This document shows, piece by piece, positions 42,995 through 51,777 of a DNA stretch of 64,000 nt. Made by a program: the position numbers and the translations under genes. Origin of the DNA: Thiosocius sp963736445 (GTDB taxonomy: Bacteria; Pseudomonadota; Gammaproteobacteria; Chromatiales; Chromatiaceae). The notes under the pieces were generated by a model, which was not told the DNA's origin, ran no database searches, and saw nothing but the letters and a program-made list of their open reading frames with translations. The stretch is from contig CAVTOY010000012.1 in assembly GCA_963736445.1 (NCBI GenBank), forward strand, positions 62,001 to 126,000, read 5' to 3'. The first letter of the stretch is position 1, and each line of letters begins with the position of its first letter.

Positions 42995-43986
42995 ACAAGC
43001 TGATAGGTCTACTGGTGATCATCGGCAGCCTGCTGATCGGGTGGGCATGGATGGAATACGACGATTTCCGGCGGATGCCGCTGACGATTGCGCAGGGCAG
43101 CGTGATCTACGAAGTGCCGCGGGGCGCCACATTGGCGTCAGTCGCCGAGGATCTTCAGGCCGCCGGGATAATCAAGAAAGCGCAATATCTGCGGTGGTAT
43201 GGACAATACACGGGGCAAGCCGAACGGATTCGCGCTGGTGAATATCGGCTGACTACGGATCTCGTACCCGATACCTTGTTGGCGCTGCTGGTCTCGGGGC
43301 AATCCGTTAGCTACAGCCTTACGCTGCTCGAGGGGTGGAATATTGGACAGGTCCGCGCCGCGGTGGCAGCGCATGACGCGCTGCAGCATACCCTGGGTGG
43401 GGTTGATGATCAGGAATTGATGAATCGTCTGGGTCTGCCGGGTGCTCATCCGGAAGGGCGGTTCTTTCCGGACACCTATCATTTCGCCCGCGGTATGACG
43501 GATCTGGAGTTTTTGCGCCGCGCACAGCGCAAGATGGACGAAGAGCTGGCGGCGGCATGGGCCGGCAGGTCCGATGACCTGCCACTGGAAAACGCCGATG
43601 AGGCCCTGATTCTTGCGTCGATTGTCGAGAAGGAGACCGGCCAGGCGGACGAAAGAGCGGAAATTGCCGGCGTCTTTACGCGACGCTTGCGCAAGGGAAT
43701 GAAACTGCAGACCGATCCCACGGTCATCTACGGCATGGGTGAGCGCTTCGATGGCAACCTTCGCCGGGCGGATCTGCGCGAAGACACGCCCTATAACACT
43801 TATTTCCATGCCGGGCTGCCGCCGACGCCCATCTGCATGCCAGGTCGCGATGCCTTGCGCGCTGCAGTCAACCCTGCGCCGGGTAAGACACTCTACTTTG
43901 TATCGACGGGCGACGGATCCCATGTATTTTCCGAGACTCTCGTTGAACACAACGCGGCAGTCCGCAAGTACCAGCTGAAACGATGA
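42991..43986 (+). CDS. mltG: Endolytic murein transglycosylase MltG
   Basis: Inner-membrane enzyme that cuts nascent peptidoglycan strands; 331 residues. One N-terminal transmembrane helix (LIGLLVIIGSLLIGWAWM) is followed by a LysM-like region (VPRGATLASVAEDLQAAGII) and the YceG domain with the catalytic Glu in ASIVEKETG, plus LQTDPTVIYGMG and YNTYFHAGLPPTPICMPG. It overlaps pabC and tmk by four bases each, so translation is coupled. Confidence 0.96.
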   Translation: MNKLIGLLVIIGSLLIGWAWMEYDDFRRMPLTIAQGSVIYEVPRGATLASVAEDLQAAGIIKKAQYLRWYGQYTGQAERIRAGEYRLTTDLVPDTLLALLVSGQSVSYSLTLLEGWNIGQVRAAVAAHDALQHTLGGVDDQELMNRLGLPGAHPEGRFFPDTYHFARGMTDLEFLRRAQRKMDEELAAAWAGRSDDLPLENADEALILASIVEKETGQADERAEIAGVFTRRLRKGMKLQTDPTVIYGMGERFDGNLRRADLREDTPYNTYFHAGLPPTPICMPGRDALRAAVNPAPGKTLYFVSTGDGSHVFSETLVEHNAAVRKYQLKR

Positions 43987-44618
43987 GTAGGCTGCCACGC
44001 TTCATCACAGTCGAGGGCATCGAAGGGGCGGGCAAGACGAGCTGTCTGGGGCGCATAGAGGAGCGTATTCGGTCACGTGGGGTACCATTATTGGTGACCC
44101 GTGAACCGGGCGGCACGCCGTTGGGCGAGGATCTGCGTGCACTGTTGCTGGGGCATCGTCATGCGGGCATGGCTCAGGACACCGAGCTCCTGTTGATGTT
44201 CGCCGCGCGTGCCGAGCATCTGGCCGCGCAAATTGAGCCTGCCCTGGCATCCGGTTCATGGGTATTGTGCGATCGTTTCACCGACGCAACTTATGCCTAT
44301 CAGGGCTACGGTCGTGGCATCGATCTGGCGCGCATAGCGGCTTTGGAAGACTGGGTGCAGGGCGCACGCCGACCGAATTTGACGCTGCTGCTGGACCTCC
44401 CCGTCGAACTCGGTTTACAGCGTGCTGGAAAGCGCTCGACGCCCGATCGTTTCGAGCGCGAGGCCCTGGCATTTTTCGAGCGGGTACGTGACGGCTACCT
44501 CGACTTGGCGGCCGCGATGCCGGAACGTTACCGGGTCATTGATGCCTCACAGCCGCTTGCGAACGTCTCGCAGCAGGTCAGTGCTCAGATCGACAGCTTT
44601 CTCGAGGCCTACGCATGA
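43983..44618 (+). CDS. tmk: Thymidylate kinase
   Basis: Phosphorylates dTMP to dTDP; 211 residues. The P-loop is IEGAGKTSCL, the DRx motif is CDRFTDATYAYQGYGRG, the REPGGTPLGEDLR segment binds the phosphates, and the LID region follows DLPVELGLQRAGKRS. It overlaps both neighbours by four bases. Confidence 0.96.
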   Translation: MSRLPRFITVEGIEGAGKTSCLGRIEERIRSRGVPLLVTREPGGTPLGEDLRALLLGHRHAGMAQDTELLLMFAARAEHLAAQIEPALASGSWVLCDRFTDATYAYQGYGRGIDLARIAALEDWVQGARRPNLTLLLDLPVELGLQRAGKRSTPDRFEREALAFFERVRDGYLDLAAAMPERYRVIDASQPLANVSQQVSAQIDSFLEAYA

Positions 44619-45610
44619 GCGAATCGGATACCCATCCCTGGCACGCCGAGCAATGGCATCGCATCATGGTCGCCCACGGGGCACTGCGGCTACCACACGC
44701 CTTTTTACTGACCGGATCACCGGGGCTCGGTAAAGGGGATTTTGCCAGACGGCTCGCGCGTGCCCTGGTCTGCGGTCAGCCCAGCGAGCGAGGCGATGCC
44801 TGTGGGGCCTGCGGGGCATGTCGACTGGTGCTGGCGGGCACCCATCCAGACCTCCATTTCATCCAGCCCGAAGAGCCCGGAAGGATGATAAAGATCGATG
44901 CAATCCGCGCGCTGACGGCTAAGAGTGTCTTGGCGGCCCAAGATGGGGGATATCGGGTATTCGTTATCGACCCCGCGGACATGATGAATCGGGCGGCCGC
45001 CAATGCGCTGTTGAAGACGCTGGAAGAACCGGTAGCCCGATCCATTCTGGTGCTGGTGAGTTCCCACCGCGACCGGCTGCCGGCGACTATTCGCAGTCGT
45101 TGCCAGACCGTCAGATTTCCCGTTCCACCGGTGAGGCTGGTACGCGACTGGTTGAGCCAGGCGGCACCGGAAGAAGAGCTCGATCAATTGCTGGCACTCA
45201 GCGGCGGCGCCCCGCTGCGAGCCCTGCAGGCTAGAGAGCAGGGTTGGCTCGAAGAGGGAAGAAACCTGTGCCGGGAACTCAGCGCCTTGAAGCGACGTCA
45301 AATTAATCCGTTACAAATCATTGAAGAATGGGAAAAACGGCCGCTAACCTCGGTACTGGACGGCCTGAAACGCTGTCTCACGGACTTGATCAGGCTGGCA
45401 AACGGCCTGTCGGGTGCCTTGCTCTACCACCCTGCGCTGAGTGAAGATTTGCAAACCCTGGGGCAGGGCATAGAATTGAAGTCGCTTTATGGGTTCAACG
45501 ACCAGCTTCTTCTCGCCGACCGCGAGCTGTCGCACAACCTGAACGGACCGATGTTATTCGAACATATTGCACACCGCTGGTTACAAATCACCCGCCCGGG
45601 AGGTCACTGA
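44615..45610 (+). CDS. holB: DNA polymerase III delta' subunit
   Basis: Clamp-loader subunit, 331 residues. An AAA-like N-terminal domain has the degenerate P-loop LTGSPGLGKGDFARRLA, a zinc module C-x8-C-x2-C-x2-C (VCGQPSERGDACGACGACRL), IDAIRALTAKS and the sensor region NALLKTLEEP. The C-terminal collar helix is followed by a PilZ gene, as in many gammaproteobacteria. It starts within the tmk stop. Confidence 0.94.
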   Translation: MSESDTHPWHAEQWHRIMVAHGALRLPHAFLLTGSPGLGKGDFARRLARALVCGQPSERGDACGACGACRLVLAGTHPDLHFIQPEEPGRMIKIDAIRALTAKSVLAAQDGGYRVFVIDPADMMNRAAANALLKTLEEPVARSILVLVSSHRDRLPATIRSRCQTVRFPVPPVRLVRDWLSQAAPEEELDQLLALSGGAPLRALQAREQGWLEEGRNLCRELSALKRRQINPLQIIEEWEKRPLTSVLDGLKRCLTDLIRLANGLSGALLYHPALSEDLQTLGQGIELKSLYGFNDQLLLADRELSHNLNGPMLFEHIAHRWLQITRPGGH

Positions 45611-45611
45611 G

Positions 45612-45971
45612 ATGTCCGTGTCCAGCGTGCCACGCGCACGTCAGGGGATCCTTTCGCTGACGATAAAGGACAAGAATGCTCTTTACGCGGCCTACATGCA
45701 GTTCGTCAAGAATGGCGGGCTGTTCATACCGACAACGAAAAAGTACAGCATCGGCGACGATGTGTTCATGCTGCTGAGCCTGATGGAAGAGGCCGAGCGT
45801 CTTCCGGTGGCCGGGCGAATAATCTGGATAACACCGGTCGGCGCAGAGGGTAACCGGGCAGCGGGGATTGGCGTACAGTTCAGCGATCAGGATGGCGGAA
45901 TGGCACGTAACAAGATCGAAGGCTATCTGGCCGGCGCGCTCAAGTCGGATAAACCGACCCACACCATGTGA
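45612..45971 (+). CDS. PilZ domain protein
   Basis: A 119-residue single PilZ domain from ATG 45612, one base after the holB stop. It includes ILSLTIKDKNALYAAYMQFVKNGGLFIPT and GRIIWITPVGAEGNRAAGIGVQFSD. The canonical c-di-GMP-binding RxxxR and D/NxSxxG motifs are not evident, so it resembles the type IV pilus PilZ proteins that do not bind c-di-GMP, which are encoded in this same holB-pilZ-tatD position in pseudomonads. A pilus role is family-based inference. Confidence 0.9.
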   Translation: MSVSSVPRARQGILSLTIKDKNALYAAYMQFVKNGGLFIPTTKKYSIGDDVFMLLSLMEEAERLPVAGRIIWITPVGAEGNRAAGIGVQFSDQDGGMARNKIEGYLAGALKSDKPTHTM

Positions 45972-45975
45972 CCCC

Positions 45976-46755
45976 ATGCTGGTCGATTCTCACTGCCACC
46001 TTGACCGGGTGGACCTGGCGCCTTATGACGGCGATTTCTCGGGGTTAATGACCGCAACCCGCGCAGCGGGAGTTTCACACTTGCTGTGTGTCTCTATCGA
46101 CCTAGAGTCATATCCGATGATGCTTGACCTGGTCGAGGCCTACCCCGAGGTGTCGGTCTCGGTCGGCGTCCATCCCAACGAGCATGACCGGCGAGAGCCA
46201 GGGGTCGAAGAGCTCGTCGAGCTCGCAAGACATCCGAAGAACGTGGCCATTGGTGAGACCGGTCTCGATTACTTCCGTGCCGACGGCGACCACGGTTGGC
46301 AACGTGAACGTTTTCGCACCCACATCAGGGCCGCGCACGAGGCAAAAAAGCCATTGATTATTCACACGCGGGATGCTCGGGAGGACACGATCGCCATCTT
46401 GCGCGAAGAACAGGCGCAGGCGGTGGGCGGCGTCATGCACTGCTTTACCGAGACCTGGGAGATGGCGAAAGCGGCGCTCGAGCTCAATTTTTATATTTCG
46501 TTTTCCGGCATTGTGACCTTCAAAAACGCCGCGTCTCTGCGCGAGGTCGCGGCGCGGGTGCCAGATGATCGCATCTTGATCGAGACGGATTCGCCCTACC
46601 TCGCGCCCGTGCCCTTTCGGGGCAAGTCAAATGAACCCCGCTACGTCGACAAGGTAGCCGGCACCATCGCGAGTCTGCGCGGCGTCTCCACGGAATACTT
46701 GGCGCAACTTTCCGCGGATAATTTTTACCGGCTGTTTAGCGCCGCACGTCGGTAG
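45976..46755 (+). CDS. TatD family metal-dependent deoxyribonuclease
   Basis: TIM-barrel amidohydrolase-type DNase, 259 residues from ATG 45976, YcfH-like by its position after holB-pilZ. Metal ligands are in LVDSHCHLD (N-terminus), GETGLDYFR, the HTRDARED region and the HCFTETWEMA strand, with the C-terminal ETDSPYLAP. It starts four bases after the PilZ gene stop. The in-frame start at 45868 lies in the PilZ gene and is rejected. Confidence 0.93.
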   Translation: MLVDSHCHLDRVDLAPYDGDFSGLMTATRAAGVSHLLCVSIDLESYPMMLDLVEAYPEVSVSVGVHPNEHDRREPGVEELVELARHPKNVAIGETGLDYFRADGDHGWQRERFRTHIRAAHEAKKPLIIHTRDAREDTIAILREEQAQAVGGVMHCFTETWEMAKAALELNFYISFSGIVTFKNAASLREVAARVPDDRILIETDSPYLAPVPFRGKSNEPRYVDKVAGTIASLRGVSTEYLAQLSADNFYRLFSAARR

Positions 46756-46805
46756 GGGCCAAAGACCGCGCAGCAGGAGGCTGCTGGAAGCGATAGGGAG
46801 ATCGT

Positions 46806-47213
46806 ATGCACGCTGTACAAATTCCGCTGGGGCCAGAACTCCGATTCGGCGGGCCGCTACTCATTGCCTCGGTGTGTCTCGCTTTGCTCGCGTGTCCGGT
46901 AGTGTGGCCCTGGCGGCTGTTTCTCGCACTGCTGGGGATGCTGCTCGGGGTTTGGCAATGGCATCGTTTTCTGCGGCGGCGACCGGTTACAGTCGCGGCG
47001 CGACCCGATCATGGAATTAGCTGTCAGCTTGCCGATGGTTCCTCGCTGACGGTGAGAGAATTGCGGATCGGCGTGTTGAGACCTTGGCTGGTCAGCGCCA
47101 GACTTGAGGGCGTGGCCGGCGAGCGCGTGGACCTGTTCGTGCCGGGTCGGGCGCTACCTGAGACGGCGCACTGGCGACTGCGTCGCTGGCTGGTCCGGTG
47201 CCGTGCATCTTAG
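46806..47213 (+). CDS. YgfX-like inner-membrane protein
   Basis: A 135-residue protein with two adjacent transmembrane helices (about 17-33 and 35-52; LLIASVCLALLACPVVW, FLALLGMLLGVWQW), a basic loop (HRFLRRRP) and a soluble beta-rich tail (ISCQLADGSSLTVREL, VDLFVPGRALPETAHWRLRRWL). This layout matches YgfX/CptA-type proteins, encoded next to sdhE or nadB in proteobacteria. There is no SdhE partner here. It is convergent with nadB, ending two bases from its stop. AGGGAGATCGT precedes the ATG. Confidence 0.7.
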   Translation: MHAVQIPLGPELRFGGPLLIASVCLALLACPVVWPWRLFLALLGMLLGVWQWHRFLRRRPVTVAARPDHGISCQLADGSSLTVRELRIGVLRPWLVSARLEGVAGERVDLFVPGRALPETAHWRLRRWLVRCRAS

Positions 47214-47215
47214 AT

Positions 47216-48841
47216 TCAATCGGGCGGGCGTCGCGGCACATAGTTGTCCGGTATGAGAATGGTCGGAGCTGCCTGGTTGTCGTCTCGGTCCGGAAAATCG
47301 AGGTTGTAATGCAGACCGCGGCTCTCGCGGCGGCGCTGTGCCGATACGATGATCAATCTCGCGACATCGACCAGGTTGCGCAGCTCGAGCAGGTCATTCG
47401 AGACGCGGAAGTTGCCGTAGTACTCCTCGATCTCGTGACGCAGCAGGTCTACTCGACGGCGGGCCCGCTCAAGACGCTTATTGCTGCGCACGATACCGAC
47501 GTAGTCCCACATGAAGCGGCGCAGCTCTTCCCAGTTGTGCGAGACGACGACCTCCTCGTCGGAGTCGGTAACCCGGCTTTCGTCCCAGGGGGCGATATGG
47601 ATGCTGGGTATATCCGTGCGCGCCAGCTCGTCGAGAATATCGCTCAAGGCAAGCTCGCTGAACACCAGGCATTCGAGCAGCGAATTGCTGGCCATTCGGT
47701 TGGCGCCATGCAGGCCTGTGTAGGCGGTCTCGCCGATCGCATACAGCCCGTTGAGATCGGTAAGCGCCACGCGGTCGGTGCTGACGCCACCGCAGGTGTA
47801 GTGGGCCGCCGGAACGACGGGAAGCGGTTGCGTGCGCATGTCGAAACCGAGTTCCAGACACTGTCGGTGAATGGTCGGGAAAAGACGCTCAATCTCCTTC
47901 GCGGGTTTATGACTGATATCCAGGTAAACGCATTCGATGCCGAGGCGTTTCATCTCATGGTCGATCGCCCGCGCCACGACATCTCGCGGCGCCAATTCGG
48001 CTCGCTCATCGAAGCGATCCATGAAGCGCGAACCGTCCGGCAGCAGTAGCTTTCCCCCCTCACCGCGGACCGCCTCGCTGATGAGAAAGGATTTCGCCGC
48101 GGGATGGTATAGACAGGTCGGATGAAACTGGATGAACTCCATGTTGCCTACGCGACAACCGGCCCGCCATGCCATCGCGATGCCATCGCCGGTGGCGACG
48201 TCCGGATTGCTGGTATAGAGGTAGACTTTGCTGGCGCCGCCGGTGGCCAACACAACGCAACGCGCGGCGACGCTGATGACATCGCCAGAGGCGATACTCA
48301 GCAAGTAGGCACCATGACAACGCCGCTCCTCGTCGTGCTCGCCACAAACCAGATCGACGGCGATGTGGTGCTCCAGGACGCTGACATTCGGGTGCGAATC
48401 GAGTCGCCGGGCCAAGGTTGTCTCCACGGCTCGTCCGGTGGCGTCGTCTGCATGGACCACCCGGCGACGGCTATGTCCGCCCTCGCGGGTGAGGTGGTAA
48501 CCAGAATCACCGGTCGGCGGCGACCGGGTGAACTCGACGCCTTCGTCGAACAACCAACCGATGTTGCCCGGCCCGTGTTCGACGACCATACGCACGATTG
48601 CCTCGTCGCATAAGCCCCCACCGGCGTCCAAGGTATCCTGGACGTGCGAGTCGACGGAATCATGGGTTCCCAGTACCGCGGAGATGCCGCCCTGGGCGTA
48701 AAGCGTGTTGCCTTCTTCCAGCTCGCGCTTGGAGACCAAGCCGACGCTGACGCTTGGAGGGAGGCGCAGCGCCAGGCTGAGGCCAGCCGCCCCGCTGCCG
48801 ACGATCAACACGTCAAAAACCAGGCTGTGTGATTGGTTCAT
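47216..48841 (-). CDS. nadB: L-aspartate oxidase
   Basis: FAD-dependent first enzyme of de novo NAD synthesis, oxidising L-aspartate to iminoaspartate; 541 residues. The dinucleotide-binding GSGAAGLSLALRLP, GGISAVLG, TREGGHSRRRVVHADDATG and the succinate dehydrogenase-like HYTCGGV and GLYAIGETAYTGLHGANRMASNSLLECLVF blocks are all present. It is divergent from rpoE, the standard gammaproteobacterial arrangement. A perfect palindrome GGCCGCGCGGCC lies about 20 bases upstream of the start. Confidence 0.97.
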   Translation of the reverse strand: MNQSHSLVFDVLIVGSGAAGLSLALRLPPSVSVGLVSKRELEEGNTLYAQGGISAVLGTHDSVDSHVQDTLDAGGGLCDEAIVRMVVEHGPGNIGWLFDEGVEFTRSPPTGDSGYHLTREGGHSRRRVVHADDATGRAVETTLARRLDSHPNVSVLEHHIAVDLVCGEHDEERRCHGAYLLSIASGDVISVAARCVVLATGGASKVYLYTSNPDVATGDGIAMAWRAGCRVGNMEFIQFHPTCLYHPAAKSFLISEAVRGEGGKLLLPDGSRFMDRFDERAELAPRDVVARAIDHEMKRLGIECVYLDISHKPAKEIERLFPTIHRQCLELGFDMRTQPLPVVPAAHYTCGGVSTDRVALTDLNGLYAIGETAYTGLHGANRMASNSLLECLVFSELALSDILDELARTDIPSIHIAPWDESRVTDSDEEVVVSHNWEELRRFMWDYVGIVRSNKRLERARRRVDLLRHEIEEYYGNFRVSNDLLELRNLVDVARLIIVSAQRRRESRGLHYNLDFPDRDDNQAAPTILIPDNYVPRRPPD

Positions 48842-49038
48842 GTGAATTGATAGCCCTTGGCCGCGCGGCCATAATTAAGCCTTATACTTCGGCGCGGGCT
48901 GTACACTTCCGCTCGCATTCGCAAGAGTAGACGCTACGCTGGGTGGCGTCACGCTGGGGTGACACCGGCCCCGCCCAGCAGCCAGGACTGTCGCATAGAG
49001 CAAATCATGCCCGAATTCGCGTTTTTTCCTCACGCCGG

Positions 49039-49066
49039 AGAACTTTGCCTGCGTGCCCTGGTCAAT
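49039..49066 (+). promoter_or_regulatory. Sigma-E-type promoter upstream of rpoE
   Basis: AGAACTT (49039-49045), then 16 bases, then TCAAT (49062-49066), compared with the sigma-E consensus GGAACTT-N16-TCNAA. The position, about 50 bases before the rpoE GTG, fits autoregulation of the rpoE-rseABC-mucD operon. Confidence 0.65.
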
Positions 49067-49116
49067 ACCACCGGAACGCCTGCGCGCATTCCTTCGCGGT
49101 GTGGGGCGCTGTCGTC

Positions 49117-49698
49117 GTGAGCTCGGAGAAAGAGGCCGATCAGCGTCTGGTGGAGCGGGTTCAGCGCGGAGACAAGAAGGCCTTCGACCTGCTGGTTCTG
49201 AAGTACCAGCACAAGGTGGCTAACCTGATCTCCCGCTACATTCGCGACCAGTCGGAGGTGCTGGACGTTACACAGGAGGCCTTTATCAAGGCATATCGCG
49301 CCCTTCCAAAGTTCCGGGGCGACAGTGCGTTCTATACCTGGCTGTATCGGGTAGCGATAAATACGGCCAAGAATCATCTTGCGGCCCAGTCGCGGCGGCC
49401 ACCAGGGGACGATATCGAGGCCGAGACCGCAGAGCAAATGGACTTGGGCACGCCGCTGAAGGAGATGGATACGCCAGAGCGTTTGGCACTGCAGCGAGAG
49501 ATCGCGGAGACCATTCAAAAGGCTCTGGACGAGCTACCGGATGATCTGCGGACCGCGATAACGCTCCGAGAATTGGACGGATTGACATACGAGGAGATCG
49601 CGCAGGCGATGGAGTGCCCGATCGGCACCGTACGATCACGCATTTTTCGGGCGCGAGAGGCGATCGATGCCAGACTCAAGCCTTTATTGGCACCGTAA
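49117..49698 (+). CDS. rpoE: RNA polymerase sigma-E (AlgU/RpoE)
   Basis: ECF sigma factor of the envelope-stress response, 193 residues. Region 2 includes DQRLVERVQRGDKKAFDLLVLKYQHKV and the -10-recognition helix RDQSEVLDVTQEAFIKAYRALPKF; region 4 contains DDLRTAITLRELDGLTYEEIA and MECPIGTVRSRIFRARE. GTG at 49117 gives the usual VSSEKEADQRLVERVQ start; an in-frame GTG six codons upstream is less likely. It is followed by its anti-sigma rseA. Confidence 0.97.
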   Translation: MSSEKEADQRLVERVQRGDKKAFDLLVLKYQHKVANLISRYIRDQSEVLDVTQEAFIKAYRALPKFRGDSAFYTWLYRVAINTAKNHLAAQSRRPPGDDIEAETAEQMDLGTPLKEMDTPERLALQREIAETIQKALDELPDDLRTAITLRELDGLTYEEIAQAMECPIGTVRSRIFRAREAIDARLKPLLAP

Positions 49699-49711
49699 GC
49701 GAGGAATCAGG

Positions 49712-50314
49712 GTGAAAAACACGATAGGCGGTGAGTTGACCTCTGCGTTACTTGACGGAGAGCTCGACCGCTCAGCACAACAAGCGACCATTTGGGCAAA
49801 CTTGGCGGCGGATGATGAGGAACGGCAACGGTTTGGGCGCTATTGCTTGATCGGCGACGTAATGCGCGGCGAATCTGCCGGGTTGGCGCTGCAGGTCTCA
49901 GCTCGGGTCCAGGAGGCGCTGCAGGTCGAGCCTGCGATCTTGGCGCCCCAACGGCGAGCGCGACAATGGCTGCGGCCGGCCGCCGGCCTGGCGGTGGCCG
50001 CCTCGGTCGCCACGCTGGCCATAGTGCTGGCGCCACAGCTTCTGCCCTCATCCGGGGAGGTCACGCAGCCGATGCAGCTGGCGGCTACGAGTCCCGAGCC
50101 GGCCGCCCTGCGACCGGCGCTCGTGGCGTCGACAGGACCAGTCGACAGCCAAGTATCCCGAGCTGCGGGATCGGGGGTGCGCTGGCAGGCACTCAATTCG
50201 GACCTCGAGGAGCGGCTCAACCGACTAGTGATCGAGCACCACGAATTCGGCGGTCGAACCGGTATCCACGGCCCTGTGCCGCATATCGGTTTTGCGAACT
50301 ATGGCGAACGCTAG
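49712..50314 (+). CDS. rseA: Sigma-E anti-sigma factor RseA
   Basis: Inner-membrane anti-sigma factor, 200 residues from GTG 49712 (GAGGAATCAGG upstream). The N-terminal cytosolic domain (LTSALLDGELDRSAQQ...RYCLIGDVMRGE) matches the RseA N-terminal domain that grips sigma-E. One transmembrane helix follows at about 92-112 (AAGLAVAASVATLAIVLAPQL), then a periplasmic tail (NSDLEERLNRLVIEHHEFG, HIGFANYGER) typical of MucA/RseA. It overlaps the rseB start by 14 bases. Confidence 0.93.
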   Translation: MKNTIGGELTSALLDGELDRSAQQATIWANLAADDEERQRFGRYCLIGDVMRGESAGLALQVSARVQEALQVEPAILAPQRRARQWLRPAAGLAVAASVATLAIVLAPQLLPSSGEVTQPMQLAATSPEPAALRPALVASTGPVDSQVSRAAGSGVRWQALNSDLEERLNRLVIEHHEFGGRTGIHGPVPHIGFANYGER

Positions 50315-51266
50315 ACTCGCAGCTTTCGGCATCGGCGGCCTGCTGCTGTCGATTGCTGCCCACGCCGGAGATCTGCCACCACACGAGTTGCTCGAGCGCA
50401 TGAACGAGGCGGTGCGCACACTCGACTACGAAGGGCGTTTCGTCGTCCAGTCGGGCGAGCAGCTCGATGCGATGTATATCGTCCATCGCGCCGATGACGG
50501 CGCAGAGAAAGAGCGCGTGGTCGCGCTGAACGGCGAACCGCGGGAGTTCATCCGCAGCGACGAGGCCATTGCCTGCCTGGTGCCGGGGAAAGACCAACAC
50601 ATTAACATCGGACGCCGCGCCAACGGGAGATCGTTTTCGCCTCTGCGCGGAGTCAGCGGGGCTCAGCTTGACGCTACCTATCGCGTGGAGCTGCTCGAGC
50701 CGGCCCGCGTGGCGGGCAGAGAGGCTCATCAGGTGCTGATACAGCCACGCGATGACCTTCGCTTCGGTTATCGGCTGTATGTCGACAAGGCCAGCAACCT
50801 GCCATTGCGATCGGTGATGCTTGACGATTCTCAAGGGATCGTATCGCAGATGATGTTTGTAGAGCTTCGGGTCGGTCAGGCCATCACACCGATAGAACGC
50901 GATATCTCTGCTATGCAGATGGCGCAGGCCGAGCCGGTCGAGGGTTCCTCCAGCGAGCGACTCGCGCCGCCTGCCTGGATGTTCGACGATCTGCCGACCG
51001 GTTTTCAGCTGAACGTTCACCGCCGTCGGTCCGACAACGCAGCGGATGGCCCACTCGAGCATTTTATTTTTTCGGACGGACTGGCCACTGTTTCGGTCTA
51101 CGTGCAGCCTGCCAGGCATGGCGTCGAGTTTGACGGGGTCTCTCAGCGGGGAGCAGCTAATGCCATAGGCCGCTCTGTTGACGAGCACGAGGTGATAGTG
51201 GTCGGCGAGGTACCGATCAAGACGCTACAGATGTTCGCCCAACATATTCGGGCTGCGAGGCCATGA
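50301..51266 (+). CDS. rseB: Sigma-E regulatory protein RseB/MucB
   Basis: Periplasmic protein that shields RseA from proteolysis and senses envelope signals; 321 residues from ATG 50301. It has a signal peptide (ARLAAFGIGGLLLSIAAHAGD), a MucB/RseB N-terminal LolA-like domain (LLERMNEAVRTLDYEGRFV...VSLNGEPRE-like segments) and a C-terminal domain including HFIFSDGLATVSVYVQP. It overlaps rseC by four bases. Confidence 0.94.
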   Translation: MANARLAAFGIGGLLLSIAAHAGDLPPHELLERMNEAVRTLDYEGRFVVQSGEQLDAMYIVHRADDGAEKERVVALNGEPREFIRSDEAIACLVPGKDQHINIGRRANGRSFSPLRGVSGAQLDATYRVELLEPARVAGREAHQVLIQPRDDLRFGYRLYVDKASNLPLRSVMLDDSQGIVSQMMFVELRVGQAITPIERDISAMQMAQAEPVEGSSSERLAPPAWMFDDLPTGFQLNVHRRRSDNAADGPLEHFIFSDGLATVSVYVQPARHGVEFDGVSQRGAANAIGRSVDEHEVIVVGEVPIKTLQMFAQHIRAARP

Positions 51267-51775
51267 TCGAAGAGCGCGGACTGGTCTTGCGCGCCGATGG
51301 TGGTAGGGCGCAGATTGCCCCTGACCCTGATCGTTCCTGCGGTTCCTGTGCCGCCCAGGGCGGCTGCAGCACGAAATGGCTGACAGCCTTGTTCCCCAGA
51401 CGCGAGCTGACATTTTTTGTCGACAACCGTATCGGCGCCCGCCCCGGCGACGCGGTTATCGTCGGGGTCGATGAACAACTGCTGCAGCGCAGTTCCCTGC
51501 TGCTCTACGCACTGCCTCTGGCGGGGCTGCTTGCTGGAGGAATGCTGGGTGAATCGGTGTTTTCAATGCTCGGGACACAACCGGAACTTGGCGGCATTCT
51601 GGGCGGTCTCACGGCCCTGATCGCTGCCTTGGCGTTTGTGCGTCGCCGATCCGCCACCCGTTCCGCAGGCGATCGTGACGGGGTGCGCCTGCTGCGCATA
51701 GTGCAACCGCCAGCATCGTATCCGCTCGGCGACCTCGGGTTGCCGCAGTCGCAATCACCTCATTTTAGGGATTAG
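51263..51775 (+). CDS. rseC: SoxR-reducing/sigma-E activity protein RseC
   Basis: A 170-residue inner-membrane protein. The N-terminal cysteine cluster RSCGSCAAQGGCSTKWL is the family signature, and two transmembrane helices follow (SSLLLYALPLAGLLAGGML; GGLTALIAALAFV). It is the third regulator in the rpoE operon. The C-terminus (PLGDLGLPQSQSPHF) is soluble. Confidence 0.93.
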   Translation: MIEERGLVLRADGGRAQIAPDPDRSCGSCAAQGGCSTKWLTALFPRRELTFFVDNRIGARPGDAVIVGVDEQLLQRSSLLLYALPLAGLLAGGMLGESVFSMLGTQPELGGILGGLTALIAALAFVRRRSATRSAGDRDGVRLLRIVQPPASYPLGDLGLPQSQSPHFRD

Positions 51776-51777
51776 GA

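Noticed and set aside
48859..48870. Perfect palindrome GGCCGCGCGGCC upstream of nadB as an operator
   Set aside because: Short G+C-only palindromes are common by chance in this G+C-rich DNA; there is no second copy or known regulator match.
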